From contig JALPQI010001018.1 of NCBI GenBank assembly GCA_025490895.1, positions 1-64,000 on the forward strand: 64,000 nucleotides of DNA, written 5' to 3'. Origin of the DNA: Thaumatotibia leucotreta (lineage: Eukaryota > Arthropoda > Insecta > Lepidoptera > Tortricidae). Shown piece by piece: positions 32,495 to 44,395 of the stretch. Within the stretch, counting starts at the first letter, position 1; each line of letters starts with the position of its first letter. Under the pieces are notes generated by a model. It was not told the origin of the DNA. It was given only the letters and a program-made list of their open reading frames with translations, and did not search any database. The translations under genes were made by a program, and so were the position numbers.

Positions 32495-32750
32495 TTAGAA
32501 TTATAACTAACGTGAGACTCAAACATATTAAAATACTATCGAACCGGGTTGCTCACGTATTTATAGTCGATGATTGCTCGACATGTTTTGACCCATTAAG
32601 AGGGTCATCGTCCGGAGCACCCTCGGTCAAACCCCGACGAGTACTGCGGGCCTGCGCCCTGCTAGAATGGGTAGCCTACTGGCCGCGGGCGGTGGTGGCG
32701 GGGGCGATGCAAGGAAAGATCTACCCTCAGTGCTAGTTTTGTCATAGAGG
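32495..32750 (-). mobile_element. Penelope-like terminal repeat with hammerhead-like segment
   Basis: Best copy of the family. On the minus strand it has CGAGCAATCATCGACTATAA, then CGTGAGCAACCCGGTTCG and GAGTCTCACGTTAGTTATAA. Upstream (plus 32572-32622, inverse) it reads GACGATGACCC, a loop, GGGTCAAAACATGTC and GAGC, which resembles a degenerate hammerhead ribozyme core. A GC-rich part (32640-32710) follows, with GCCTGCGCCCTGCTAGAATG. Relatives are at 27375, 54249, 55745 and 59222. Confidence 0.6.
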
Positions 32751-33144
32751 TTACGAATACGTAGGTCCATAGTGAAACCTATATCCAAGTCCTTTAATAA
32801 TAATGATGGTATACCTGCTTTCAAATAACGTAAAAAGACATGCCAATTATAAAACCCACCAATCGGACTCGTGAAGGGTTTCGTACCATTATCAAATTTA
32901 TCATTAAAAAGTAAAAAAACACATTTCTTGTATGGAAGCCCCTTTAAAGATCTAAATTGTTCTACTTAGTATTGATTGTTATTGCGGCAGTAGAAATATT
33001 TACAGCATCTGTGTAAATTCCAATTGTCTAACTATCACGGGTTACGAGATACAGCGGTGACAGACGGACAGACAGCGGGAGCCTTAAAAATAGGGTCCCT
33101 AAGAAGGCTGTAAGCATACATCCGTGTGAAGACCGCAGTAATGC

Positions 33145-33261
33145 CGTGGCCACGACATTGGTCTAAGGCTTAGCGGAAAACCACACGTGCGAGAGGGAGT
33201 ACTCATTTCGGCATCCCGCTCCAACTCTCTCGCCGCTGGTCTCCTTAGACCAATGTCGTGT
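33145..33261. mobile_element. Short MITE (ACGACATTGGTCTAAGG)
   Basis: ACGACATTGGTCTAAGG and its inverse CCTTAGACCAATGTCGT enclose about 117 bp. The right half-end also occurs at 3646-3662. Confidence 0.62.
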
Positions 33262-33500
33262 CCAGGCCGTAAGAATACATTTGTCACCACCTCAATACTT
33301 TCTATGAGTGCTGTAAGAGTCAACTAAAGGATTAGCCATACGGTTATTGAAGATTGATGATGGGTAGCAGCGTCACCATAGTGGACACTGGACACACTAC
33401 GGCGGCGATCGCCAATCCGTTTGCCAAGCGTGGCGATTATAGGCATTACCTCCTTAGGCGTTCATAGCTATAGCCATTATGCAGCAGTGTGTTGAAAAGG
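33255..33500 (+). mobile_element. LINE-tailed repeat family 1, diverged copy
   Basis: GTAAGAATACATTTGTCACC, GTAAGAGTCAACTAAAGG and CGATCGCCAATCCGTTTGCC in order, with the LINE-like tail degraded. Confidence 0.65.
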
Positions 33501-33502
33501 GC

Positions 33503-33612
33503 TGATGTTTATTTATTTATTTACATAAACTTTATTGCACAAAATGAACGTACAAATGGCGGACTTAATACCTTAAGGCATTCTCTACCAGTCAACCACT
33601 GGGCCAAAAAGA
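33503..33612 (-). mobile_element. LINE 3' UTR end
   Basis: On the minus strand GGCCCAGTGGTTGACTGGTA, then GCATTAAGTCCGCC-like sequence, GTGCAATAAAGTTTATG and a TAAATAAATAAATA tail. The polyadenylation motif and tail mark a retrotransposed LINE end common in Lepidoptera. A partial relative is at 38606. Confidence 0.65.
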
Positions 33613-34170
33613 GAGGTTTGATAGGTGCAGGCTAGAAAATCGTAAAATGAAGTCACGACTATTGCAGTCTAAAACATGGACACTTAATGTTGAAGCATAC
33701 ATAGCTTTAATAGACGTACTTCCTTTTGCGGTTAAAAATTACATACTAAAGCATTAAGTGTACCTACTTGTCAAGGCCTAACAAATACGAAGCTTTGTTT
33801 GTATAACGGCTATCTGAAGGTTACTAGCGTTTCAAGTGTGTACTTGCGAGTTGGTAAGCGAGTGGCCTCTGACTGAATGAGCGCGGATCCGAGGGGGGGA
33901 TGGGGGCACTTGCCCCCCCTTGACACTAGACTTTGGTATCCTTAGGTGCTGTTTTAAGTATAAAATACTATCATACATAGGGCAGTGTTTACTCTTATAG
34001 TCTGAGCAATAAGGTCGTGTCAAGTTTATTTTGAACACCCTGCCCGCTGAGCAATATCTGCTGCTGACTGTACTTGTGATGTCACGCGGGACGACCAAGG
34101 AGTGACACTACATTTTCCTAATTAGGATGGCCCTTAAATAGCTGGTAATCACTATTTCTGTTGTGCCCAC

Positions 34171-34447
34171 TATGCCGTGTGGTGACGGCAGTAAGAATAC
34201 ATTTGTCACCACCCCAACTCCTCCTGCGGGTGTCGTAAGAGTCGACTAAGGGATTGAAGTGTCAATGACCATTATTTGATAAAATATTGATGATGGGCAG
34301 CAGCGTCATCATGGTGGACACATTACTGCGATCGCCAATCCGCTTGCCCAGCCTGGCGATTATGGGCATTTGTCTCCTAATGCGTCTTATACGCATAGCT
34401 AATGGGAGAGGCCTACGTCCAGCAGTGGACTGTGATAGGCTGATGAC
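34171..34447 (+). mobile_element. LINE-tailed repeat family 1, near-complete copy
   Basis: GCCGTGTGGTGACGGCAGTA, GGTGTCGTAAGAGTCGACTA, CTGCGATCGCCAATCCGC and GGCCTACGTCCAGCAGTGGA. Best-preserved plus-strand copy. Confidence 0.78.
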
Positions 34448-34976
34448 GTTCTGTGGAACTGACACATTGCGATTCAATTTAGGAACCACTTTTTCTGTTA
34501 CCTTCTGTATTGTCTCATAAAAAAAATGTAAATCGATAAATGTTAGGTATTACTAATTATTCTAATTAACTGCCTCTAAACCATATAATTTACCCGCTTG
34601 GTGGTCTCCATAAAATATTACTAGCAAATGCTACATTAATTAATACTAATTACTAGCTACTAGACGAGTTGCATTGAAAGTACGGCGTGTAAATCTAATA
34701 TGGGCTATAAATAAACCCAAGCACAGGATTAATTAGCGTAATCATTAATGGATAAAGAGTTTTTTTTTAGATATAATGATAATCACAACACATTAACAAA
34801 TTATAACACAAAATTATTTTTTGAAAGAACCTATCAACGAGCACGTAGCTCGAGAGTGTCTTGCTGCTCTAATTATTTGGTACCTACGGATACAATTTTA
34901 ATTAATTGTAATTCCAAGCAATGAGCTTACATCCTTTATGCAAGTATTTAATAAAATATTAAATTTACACCTAATA

Positions 34977-35257
34977 TTTTAGCCTATATAATGTCCCACT
35001 GCTGGGCACAGGCCTCCTCTCATATATGAGAGGGATTGGGCTATAGTCCCCACGCTGGCCCTAAGCGGGTTGGGAACTTCACATACACCTTTGAATTTCT
35101 TCGCGGATGGCACGATGTTTTCCGTCACCGAAAGCTAATGGTAACATCTGATATTCCGTACATAAGTTTCGGAAAAACCCATTGGTACGAGCCAGGGTTT
35201 GAACCCACGACCTCCGGAATGAAAGTCAAACGTCTAAACCACTGAGCCACCACCGCT
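34977..35257 (-). mobile_element. tRNA-headed SINE with 13-bp target duplication
   Basis: Flanked by TTTACACCTAATA at 34964-34976 and 35258-35270. On the minus strand the head is GCGGTGGTGGCTCAGTGGTT with B box GGGTTCAAACCC. The body contains GAAAACATCGTGCCATCC, and the LINE-like tail ends GCCCAGCAGTGGGACATTAT. Head, LINE-like tail and a perfect duplication make this a bona fide SINE insertion. Confidence 0.92.
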
Positions 35258-35895
35258 TTTACACCTAATAAAAAAAAAAACCTGATTTAATTCCATTACT
35301 CTTTCTAACTCTACTTTGAGTTTATTAAATCGACAACCATTAATTTTAATCTCATTATATTATTATAATGGAAAATCGTCAAGCTACAGAAAACTATAAC
35401 CCGCAGACGCGGGACTCCAGCCAAGCGCGTTTAATCAAACTCGCGTCGAGCAGCGAGACGAATGCCTGCGCGCGCGTTGCTCGCTGTGCCTTTACTATAC
35501 TTTGCTACATAAGGAATAATGGTGAATTTCGTTTATTTGTAAAATCAATTACACAAAGGAAATAAAGTTAGAGTTTATTACGTTTATGTTAATTTTATTT
35601 TTTTAAATTTTTATTTGTAATGGGCTTACTCATGGCCACAGACTAACCATTAAATAAACGTTTTAGTATTTATATGAATTGCGCTATGTGTGGCTTGTTA
35701 TATAATAATTATGTTTTAACGTATGTATTCCTTTAGGAAGTTTAATTAGGCTAAGAATAACTTTAGTATAAGATTTATATTTTGCATGCCTTGTTGTGGC
35801 GTAATATGCACTCATGAATTGTACCGCACTAACATGACCTGTATTGAAATCTGTGTGTATTAACAAATAAAATAAATATAAATATATATATATAT

Positions 35896-36432
35896 ATGAA
35901 AGGTTTCAATTTAATTGAAGTGGAGAGTACATTGTAATGTACATTGGGCCTTACGAGGATAAATTACCTAGAGCATGGAATTGCATTTGTATGGGTGCTA
36001 CTAAAAGTAACATTCTTAGTCTTAGGACCTCCCCCAATTAAACTACCGGAATCGGTTAAAGCCGGTCGCCAAATGTTTATGTCGACATCACCAAAATCAT
36101 TTTCTCTCGCTATGCCCATGGCAAATTTTCCTTCAACAGCCTCTCAACACCGTCCCCAAATGACGGTGCAACGACCGTCCCACCCTTGTGGGATGCGACC
36201 CGGCCACAGCTGCAGTAGCGGAAACGCGTGACGACACATACTCAGGAGGAGAATCGTTTGTATATTCAGTTCAGTTTATGTCGACAGTATGAGAGTGAAA
36301 GATCCGACGCCGGGCAAGCCAATACGGGCCGATCAACGTCTTTTTCGCTCTTATGCTGTGGATTTAAACTCGTACGTAAGCTCAATGTAGTTTATAATGT
36401 ACACTCCACTTCAATAAAATTTAAACCTTTCA
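35896..36432. mobile_element. 537-bp TIR element (TGAAAGGTTT)
   Basis: Left TGAAAGGTTTCAATTTAATT...GAAGTGGAGAGTACATT and the inverted right end ...GAAGTGGAGTGTACATT agree over about 40 bp. Flanked by TA. The interior includes a GC-rich patch (36120-36235, GGGATGCGACCCGGCC). Two 95-codon ORFs inside are not recognised. A lone end is found at 38934. Confidence 0.68.
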
Positions 36433-36847
36433 TAAACCTAATAAAGTCGTATTTTTTTTGTTTGATAAATAAACGACTTTCACTACTATTCCTTTCAAAG
36501 AAAAGTACAAAATAGCGCACTTGTTATGAAAAAAGTCGTTCGATACACGTGTAAAACTTATTTTTAACTCGGGTGATTGTCGCCCTTGTTTCACTCGGGC
36601 TCCAACTTTCACCCTCGTCGAAAAAAAATTTTTTTGCACTTGCATCGAAATGTACTATTTCGACAGTCTCAACAATTTCCCTATCGACGCAGAATGCCGA
36701 TTAATTTGGGGACACTTTTAGGGTGGACCTTAGGGATGGACATTTGACTCATAGTACCTAAATTGTAAAGAATTAGTCGTTTGCTTAAAAAAATGTTTAT
36801 TTATAGATTTCCCCATCAGCCATCAAACGTCATGCGAGTATTTATAT

Positions 36848-37135
36848 TCATCATCATCAGCCTATGATAGTCCACTGCTGGACGTAGGCCTCTCCTATTA
36901 ACTATGCGTATAGACGCATTTGGAGGTAAATGCCCATAATCGCCACGCTGGGCAAGCGGATTGGCGATCGCAGTAATGTGTACACTATGATGACGCTGCT
37001 GCCCATCATCAATCTTTTATCAAATAATAGTTAGTGACACTTCAATCCCTTAGTCGACTCTTACGACACCCGCAGGAGGAGTTGGGGTGGTGGGTGGTGA
37101 CAAATGTATTCTTACTGCCGTCACCACACGGCTAA
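36848..37135 (-). mobile_element. LINE-tailed repeat family 1, full copy
   Basis: From CATCATCAGCCTATGATAGT (tail) through GGCGATCGCAGTAATG to CACACGGC (head). It contains a small GGTG duplication in the head. Minus-strand orientation. Confidence 0.78.
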
Positions 37136-37504
37136 TTATCGACGATACTAAGTATTATAGGACGGGAGGGGGGTTATTTATATTATTATGTAAGAAATGA
37201 TCGCGAAATCTGTTTATTATGATGCTTGACGACATTTATTTGAAAGTCAAAAGTTTCCCAGAAGGCTTAACGACGCCACCTTGACTATAATGCGATCGCC
37301 AACTGCGTCACTCTTATTCCAACAGCCAGTCAAGTAGTTAGAGAGAGAGAGAGAGTAACTTATTTTTCTTAAACAAGCAATGAAAAATATTGATGTTAAT
37401 TTATGTTCCTTATATACGAGTTTTTTTTTGGCCAAATTTTAGGGGTAGGTATAATTCTGAGGTCATATTGATGAACTTTGTAAAAAGAAACAGATGTTCC
37501 ATAC

Positions 37505-37690
37505 AAAATCTGAGATCGGTATTAAGCGGCTTATCTTCAGAAGATCGTCTGTACATCTCGTGGGTGGACGTCTTACACTGCGTCAATATATTCTATAACT
37601 GCGTTTGCCAAACCGTAGTCCATTGCCACTGCAGCTTGCTAATCTGGAGGAGAATACAAGGTGCACTTTTAATGGTTGGACTCCGTCTAA
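37505..37690 (-). mobile_element. RTE-type LINE ORF2 fragment
   Basis: Minus strand encodes ISKLQWQW and, after a frame break, RPPTRCTDDLLKISR, the conserved C-terminal order of RTE-type reverse transcriptases (KLKWQWAG ... RPPTRWTDDL). The plus-strand 102-codon ORF is its shadow. Confidence 0.6.
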
Positions 37691-37928
37691 GAGCATAGCA
37701 GTACCTATCTTGTTCCGGTTAAGAAAAAGGCGGAAGATTTTTTTTTCTTAAAACACTATAAAAATCACGTGAAACAAACCTTTTCCCCTTTTACCTCATT
37801 CGAAAACGATACCGAACAAGCCCTTAAACGGAGTGAAACCACTATCACTTTGTATTATCGGCAGGAAATAAGGGGTTGCCAAACCTACCCCGGCTGTTTT
37901 TACTGATCTTAAAGTCTATAATAGTACA

Positions 37929-38130
37929 TTTCCTAACTAGTGCGGGAAAACGTTTTTTCGGCGAGGGTGAAAGTAGGAGCCCGAGTGAAACGAGGGCGAC
38001 AATCACCTGAGTTAAAAAAAAGTGTTTGCACGTGTAAGGGACGATTTTTTTCATAACAAGTGCGTCAAAAAGAGAAATTACCGCGCGCGAAGCGTGCGCA
38101 AAGTTCGTTTTTGCGCACTAGTTAGGAAAA
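37929..38130. mobile_element. MITE (TTTCCTAACTAGTGCG)
   Basis: TTTCCTAACTAGTGCGGG and its inverse TTGCGCACTAGTTAGGAAA enclose about 200 bp with GAGCCCGAGTGAAACGAGGG. Related pieces are at 18430 and 36500-36680. Confidence 0.65.
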
Positions 38131-38605
38131 ATAATTTTATACAGGCTTATTGAGGCGATAGCTCTGCTAGTTATATAAATAGAAGCTCAGCGGGTGCCAT
38201 TGTGTATGGGCAGCCGGAAACATAACATAAACCAGAACTAATCTCATGCGTTACGCGATGTTGTTTGAGATTTAAATGACAAGTCGAATGGGGTCATTGG
38301 TTTGATGGGTAGGATAGCATTGAGCTTTTTTAATTTATTTATTGAATAAAAAAGTTTTATAAATTACAATAATTTTGGCAAGACCCCATCATTAGCAAAA
38401 CAGCAGTTCAAGAATTTATGGTAATTTAAGAAACATACAAAAGAATAGGTACTTGTTAACAAAGTATCAAGAATGGTTCGACTGGTAGCATGCTCGTCTT
38501 GCATCCGCTACTTGTAGAAATGTATGGTCAACAAAAAAAATGTCGTCTATACCACTTTTCGACTTTATCTGGGTTATTATCACCTTTTACCACCCATCTG
38601 CCACC

Positions 38606-38675
38606 ATTATTTATTTATTTATTTAAAACTTTATTGCACAAAAAGGAAAAAAAATGTACAAAAGGCGTTAAGAAC
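38606..38675 (-). mobile_element. LINE 3' end fragment
   Basis: TTTATTTATTTATTTAAAAC, then TTTATTGCACAAAAAGG and ACAAAAGGCG; same family as 33503. Confidence 0.6.
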
Positions 38676-38679
38676 AACG

Positions 38680-40640
38680 GGAATTTAAAATTCCTGGGAT
38701 TTCTTTTTTCCAGTATTTACCACCAAACATATTTTAGTGATACCAAGTGGGAAAAATATTCCCAATACCACCAAGTATTCTAGTGTTAACAGATGGGATA
38801 AAATCCCAGTTGTTACCATTGGTGTCTGATGTGTAACAAGTTGGAATAACCCCTTTATCCTCCCACCATACAATTTTAACTCCTATTTTAAACCTTGCCG
38901 TGTTGTGCTGAATTGAGTACGTCATTGAGTTCATGGAAGGTTTTAATTACACTGAAGTAAAGTGTACCTACATTGTAAATTGTATTTGTAAATCACCTTT
39001 CAATTCATCTTCTATTCACTGTATATTCTTTAGTATACCACTACTCGTAGTTATAACTTAGTTATAGGTTTCCTTGTAGGTTTCCTTTGTACGAAATACT
39101 GCTAAATTAAGTTGTTACTTCTTTAGGTCCTGTAACACAGGGATTCCTAGCTCAGAAACCATATACATTGTAATATTAATGTTGTTCATTGAATAATTAT
39201 ATTTCATTTCATATGAATCGTCTACTAAATTCTGTCACTCACAGTTAATAATACCGGTGTTGCACCGTTGCATTCACTACTTATCGAATTCCGTTACCAC
39301 ATCAATTTATATTCAAACTCGCCTTTTAAATATCACCGTACAAAAAACTGTCACAGTGTCTCATGCAATCTCCATTTTGTTTTTGCCGCCATTCCAGTGA
39401 CATTACTATAAGTGCGACCAATCGTCTGTAGAATCCCAAACAAATATGGCGGACTTTCCATAGCATGACATCTTTGATATGGTTGAAACACGTTCGCAGA
39501 TATATTTTTACGTGAATCCTAATAAATATCAATAATTTTAACTAAAAATGTATGTGAACTTCAGGTTTAAGGTTTTAAGTTGGTGATAAAACCAATATTG
39601 TGTTCTGAAAGTGCGTGATTATGAAATACCTAAGTTTGCAGGTTTATTTACATTTTCATACTTCCATCTGACGAATAGTATAGTCACGCTTGCATTCAGC
39701 GTTGCCAGTAGCTCAGCAGTCTCAGCACTAAAGAGAAATTTCGGATCGATTGCAAAAAAAATGACGAGTACATAGTTAAGGCCGCAATCATAACAAAAAT
39801 CACAATCGCGTCAATTGTGTTACGAAAGTTAGTCATATAAACTAAATACTATGTGGTATACTCGTAGTCTGTCAAACAATCTTCGGCAGTAGTAAAATGG
39901 GGCAAATTTAAAAATTATAGGTCCGCCTTATTGACCGCTAATAAAAGAAACACCAATTTCATAGGTTTTATATTCCCAATACAATATATAATTATATTGA
40001 GGGTACTATTCTTTAGACCAGTCTTTGGACGCTCTATATTATTATATTGGTATCTACTAGAAATCACTGCAAATTAGTTTATTTACAAATGCTACATATA
40101 TGTATAGGTGGCTACTAGCTACCGTCTCAGACTCATGGTAGGGGTAGAGGTACTTTATAGAGTGGAGTCTTCCGCGTGCCCGCGCGGCCATTTTAATGAG
40201 GTTTTTTATCGTCGACACATTGTCTCGACGTATTGGCCGATTATCGGTTGACGTTGACATTTTAAAGCTTGAGGTATTAGTTTTACGAGTGCAAAACGGT
40301 TGTTTGTGCTTTTTATTTTCCCACCATTTTATACAGTTATTAGTTATTGTTACCGCGACCCGGGTATTTGCGAAAATGGGTAATAATACTCATTACTGGC
40401 AAACGTTTTCAAGTATTAAGAGTCGACAAATATTTAAATTAACTGTATAATTAGTTTTCCTTCGAACTATCAATGTAATGTAACGCGTGTGCTGCTTAGT
40501 TGTCAAACACAGTGGCTGCGGACTGTCATTGCCGGGCGCTAATTAAGGATTGATTTTGAAGTACATTGCTTCTCACTTTTCTCACTTCTTCTCACTTTTC
40601 TTAGAAAATTAATTACGTTTAAAATAGTACATTACGATAC
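38680..40640. other. Interval without recognised gene
   Basis: AT-rich, with the stray GGAAGGTTTTAATTACACT end at 38934. A G+C-richer patch at 40160-40265 (CCGCGCGGCCATTTTAATG) contains a minus-strand frame starting MSTSTDNRPIRRDN. It has no homology I know and no splice support, so it is left uncalled. Confidence 0.35.
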
Positions 40641-40889
40641 AAGCGAAAAACATGAAATTTGACACGAGTGGCGATGTTTTAAAACACGACCGAAAGGAGT
40701 GTTTTAATTCGACACGAGGTACGAATTTCCTTTTTGCACGTGTCTCGTACGACGTTTTTTAGTACAAATGGCCCTCCAAAGTTTTGGACCTGACGTAAAA
40801 TGAGCCACTTGTATTACGAGTATTTGTACCCGTTCCAGCATCCTGTACCCGTGCCATGACTTTGCAAGTATCGGTAACGTTAGGTTCTT

Positions 40890-41041
40890 AACTTGGATTC
40901 AGACCAAACGAGCGAATGCTCATTTTATTCCCCACTCTACGAAATTCGTTCGTTATACAAAACGTGATTCGTCGAAATTCGTTGATTTCGTAGAGTGGGG
41001 GATAAAATGAGCGAATGCTCGTTTGGTCTAAATCTATCTTT
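40890..41041. mobile_element. Palindromic MITE family 3, diverged copy 4
   Basis: GGATTCAGACCAAACGAGCG...CTCTACGAAATTCG and its inverse ending GCTCGTTTGGTCTAAATC. The 90 bp to its left (40800-40890) recur inverted at 47500-47582. Confidence 0.75.
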
Positions 41042-41066
41042 AGTATTACTACGAAACTATTATAAA

Positions 41067-42197
41067 CAGTGGTCGGATATCCCGGTGCAACACCAGGGGA
41101 TACCAAGTAGAAAAGTTAATATGGATATGACCTCAATTCCCGGGTTTAGTTTGAAAAAAATATAGATATGATAGGTATAGTTAAAAAGGCAGCTCAACGG
41201 AGGGACGCAACATTACAATTGTTGAAGCCTTAGAAATTTTCGATGAAATTAGAACAATTTGTAAACTGGGTTCAAGTTTGGCTACACAGATTAAATTAGA
41301 AGCAGTAATGGCACGAAATCCAGATTTGGATGACATTAGAGAATACGCAGACCAAATTTCAAATAATACCGCATCTGATGAAATGTCTCTTTACAAATTT
41401 GCTCCACTGACATCCGTAGAAGTGGAAAGGACTTTTTCGGCGTACAAATGGATTTTAGATGTGAAAAGGAATCGATTGAAAATAGAGAATCTAGAGCAAA
41501 TAATTATATGCTATTTTAACTTTATAGAACCTAGTAAGCCATAAATCTTTCATAAAATACATATATTTACTCTAATGTGTCTGCATAGGTGTGTCAAGTC
41601 TTCATGCTTAAAAATGTTTGATTTTATGTTACATACACGAAGATGTTTAATCCGTAACCAGGTTTTTTTTTTAACTTAGTAATTGATGAGCTCACCTGTA
41701 CCATTCAGTGGTTATTGGATACAATTTTTCTTTAACTTTAAATTAATAACATTTTGAGGTATCTGCGGGAAACCTCACCTAAAATGTTTAATTTAGGCTG
41801 GGTATGGATATTGTTTTAATCCTGATCACGGATTAAAATAATCGTGTATTATATGATACTTCTGTTTTTTTTACGTTCGCAATTTCTAGAAGTGGAACAT
41901 ATTGTGCCTTAGTAAAAAGCTTCTATTTTTAAAGCTAAACTCTTTTATTTAAGAATATTCATACCAAAAGGCTATTTGGTACTAAGGTCAATATTAAACA
42001 AAATTTATAACCTATCTTTTAAAATAATTGTCGAAATCGCATAATAATAAACGCTTGTATGTACATGCACTTATTTTGCGTTACAAAATATTACTAAACT
42101 TTACTGGATGTAATTTTGTGGAATCCCGTGGTATATCCATATTAGTATAATGTTTGAGGTCATTCACCCCTTGTTGCACCGGGCTATCCGACCACTG
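41067..42197 (+). mobile_element. hAT transposon remnant, 1131 bp, perfect 8-bp duplication
   Basis: Ends CAGTGGTCGGATATCCCGGT and ...ACCGGGCTATCCGACCACTG are inverse, and ATTATAAA flanks both sides (41059-41066 and 42198-42205). The interior keeps only the C-terminal transposase exon at about 41199-41544, so it is an internal-deletion derivative that would need a transposase supplied elsewhere. Confidence 0.9.
41199..41544 (+). pseudogene. hAT transposase C-terminal dimerisation domain
   Basis: The frame open up to the stop at 41542-41544 encodes IVEALEIFDEIRTIC, then MARNPDLDDIREYADQ, and the hAT hallmark APLTSVEVERTFSAYKWIL followed by RNRLKIENLEQ. No start, BED finger or catalytic DDE core is present. 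An earlier internal deletion is inferred. Family assignment rests on the dimerisation motif, which is diagnostic. Confidence 0.82.
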
Positions 42198-43344
42198 ATT
42201 ATAAACGATTCAGGGTTTAATAATCTGCATGTTACCTATTTCATGGAAGATCCACTTATCGGTAGCACACGATATAATTAGACCCTGCAATAGTTAAAAT
42301 ATTTCTTTTAATAAAGCCTACGCCAAGAAATCAAGTTTAATGAGAACCATTTTAACCGACATCACCCGACATTACCTTAAGGTGGAATATGCATATTTCT
42401 TTCACTATGAGTGCATCTATATTTTTAACCTTGGCTGTATAAGGAGTTACTTGTTCCCAACCGGTCTTCTATCGTATTGAGTTAGAGTTAGAATGAATTG
42501 CCTCTATGTTGGCTGCGTGCGAACCACCCTGCAAATATTTTCTAATAAAAACCGGCCAAGAGCGTGTCGGGCCGTGCTCAATGTAGAGTTCCATAGTTAA
42601 TCAAAAACGGCTGGGCCGACTATGTTAATTTTTTTTTCGTTTAAGTATTGTACAGTAACCTTAGTAATTTGATGAGCCTTAAAGCCACACATAATATATG
42701 TTTATCCACTTCCATGTCATGATTATCCTATTATATGTATATTCAGAGGCGGTAATGTAATGACCTATGTTAAGAAACTGGTGTCTGTGGCTGTATCATA
42801 ATGTTTACAAACACGTTCATTGCCAAGCCAAAATTAGTGAACATACCGAGATGGCTAACACATAAAATTCGTTTAATTGGGTTATTTGGGCATTTCTTGT
42901 GTTGGTATTTTATAAATGTAAACATATAGATATTATAAAAGTACTAGCAGTTACCCGCGGCTTCGCCCGCGTACTAACATCTATTCACTGCGTGTTAATG
43001 TTTTCCCGCGATTATCGCGCGTTTGCCTTAACCGATTTAAGTGTGGCGGATGGTGCTTTTACCCGTGGTTCGGCTGCGTTCTATAAATTTTTATCACGGT
43101 CGTATTAAACTTAATGCCTAAATTCAAGATGGCGAACTTTTCTTGCAATTTTGACTTAAAATTCCATATGAAGAACTTTATTATCTCCAGGACCAGGGGT
43201 TTAGGCTGTGCGTGGATCTTTGTCAGGGAGCTTCTTCTTTTATGTATATAGATAGATAGATTATCAAATTCCATCCCATAACAGGGTAAGCGGTGTTACA
43301 CGTCCGCCTTGTTAGATTTTAAAATCGTTATTGTTTTCGTGAAC

Positions 43345-44395
43345 AAATAAATGAACTGAAATAAATAAATGGATGATAAATAATTGTCTAAAAATCAACG
43401 TAGGCAAAACCAAAATTCTACAATTTAGAACACACAGAGCTAACAGAGCACCATTAAATGTTACTCTTAAGAATGATACCATCGATGAACCAGATACAAC
43501 CACATTTTTAGGTTTACAAGTGGATGTACATTTAAATTGGAAATCACACATTAGCTATATATGTAAAAAGATAGATAGTTTTGTTTACGCACTTAAACGA
43601 TTAAGACAAACTGTGTCGCAGGAAGCTGCGGTTACCGCCTATTACGGATACGTTCATTCGGTTCTCAGTTATGGACTTATTATCTGGGGCAATTCTGTCG
43701 ATGTTGATGACATCTCTTTAGCTCAGAGGAAATGTATCCGAGCCATCTGTATAAAACCATACTGGGAAAGCTGTAAACCACTTTATCTATTGTTAAAAAT
43801 ACTCCCAGTAGCATGTATGTACATAAAGGAAATATGTGTATTTGTTAGACTGCATCCAGATTATTTCAAATTGCAGTCAGAGATGTCACATCGTTCCACA
43901 AGGTATAAATATAAACTATATTCTCCGTTATTTAGTCTAGATCTATGTAGAAAAAATGTATTTTGTATGTGCATACGGATATATAATAAGCTGCCAGATT
44001 TGTTTAAAGAATTACCGTTCTCACAATTCAAAAGAAAGCTTACTGACTGGCTCCTGGAGAAACGCTTTTATAGTGTGCGCGAATATTTAAATTGGAATGG
44101 AATATGACATTTACCTTATTTTATGAATTCTTTGTTGATTAATTATTTTTTTATATGTGTGAACGTTTTGATTATTATATAGTGATAGTAGTAGTTCTGA
44201 CATATTGTTTTATTGTTTAAGCTTATTTATTTTGTAATAAATGTATAAATTGTATAGTGAACATTTTGTAATAATATTTCTACGCCAATGTCGGCAGAAT
44301 ATGATGGTCATTTCAAACTTCTAACACCAGAATTGTATATATTTACTTGTTACCATAATCTTTGAAATAAATATTTATGATTTATGATTTATAAT
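43345..44395 (+). mobile_element. 5'-truncated Jockey/CR1-type LINE
   Basis: Starts inside the reverse transcriptase gene and ends in a 3' UTR with TTTATGATTTATGATTTATA. It is inserted in the tandem-array sequence ATTGTTTTCGTGA, which is intact at 44810-44823. Confidence 0.8.
43373..44107 (+). pseudogene. LINE reverse transcriptase C-terminal 244 codons
   Basis: Open frame reading LKINVGKTKILQF, then TTTFLGLQVDVHLNWKSHI, YYGYVHSVLSYGLIIWGNS, QRKCIRAICI and PFSQFKRKLTDWLLEKRFY. This is the thumb and C-terminal order of Jockey/CR1-group reverse transcriptases (LxINxxKTK, FLGxxxDxxLxWxxHI, SxLxYGxxxWG). The catalytic FADD and the endonuclease are absent through 5' truncation. It is uninterrupted, so a fairly young insertion. 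Not a host gene. Confidence 0.88.

Noticed and set aside
35944..36515. Two 95-codon ORFs in a row
   Set aside because: They lie inside or overlap a TIR element, have no known domain and no splice or start context.
40057..40260. 67-codon minus-strand ORF in a GC-rich patch
   Set aside because: No homology recognised and no downstream exon found. A 5' exon cannot be excluded but is not supported.
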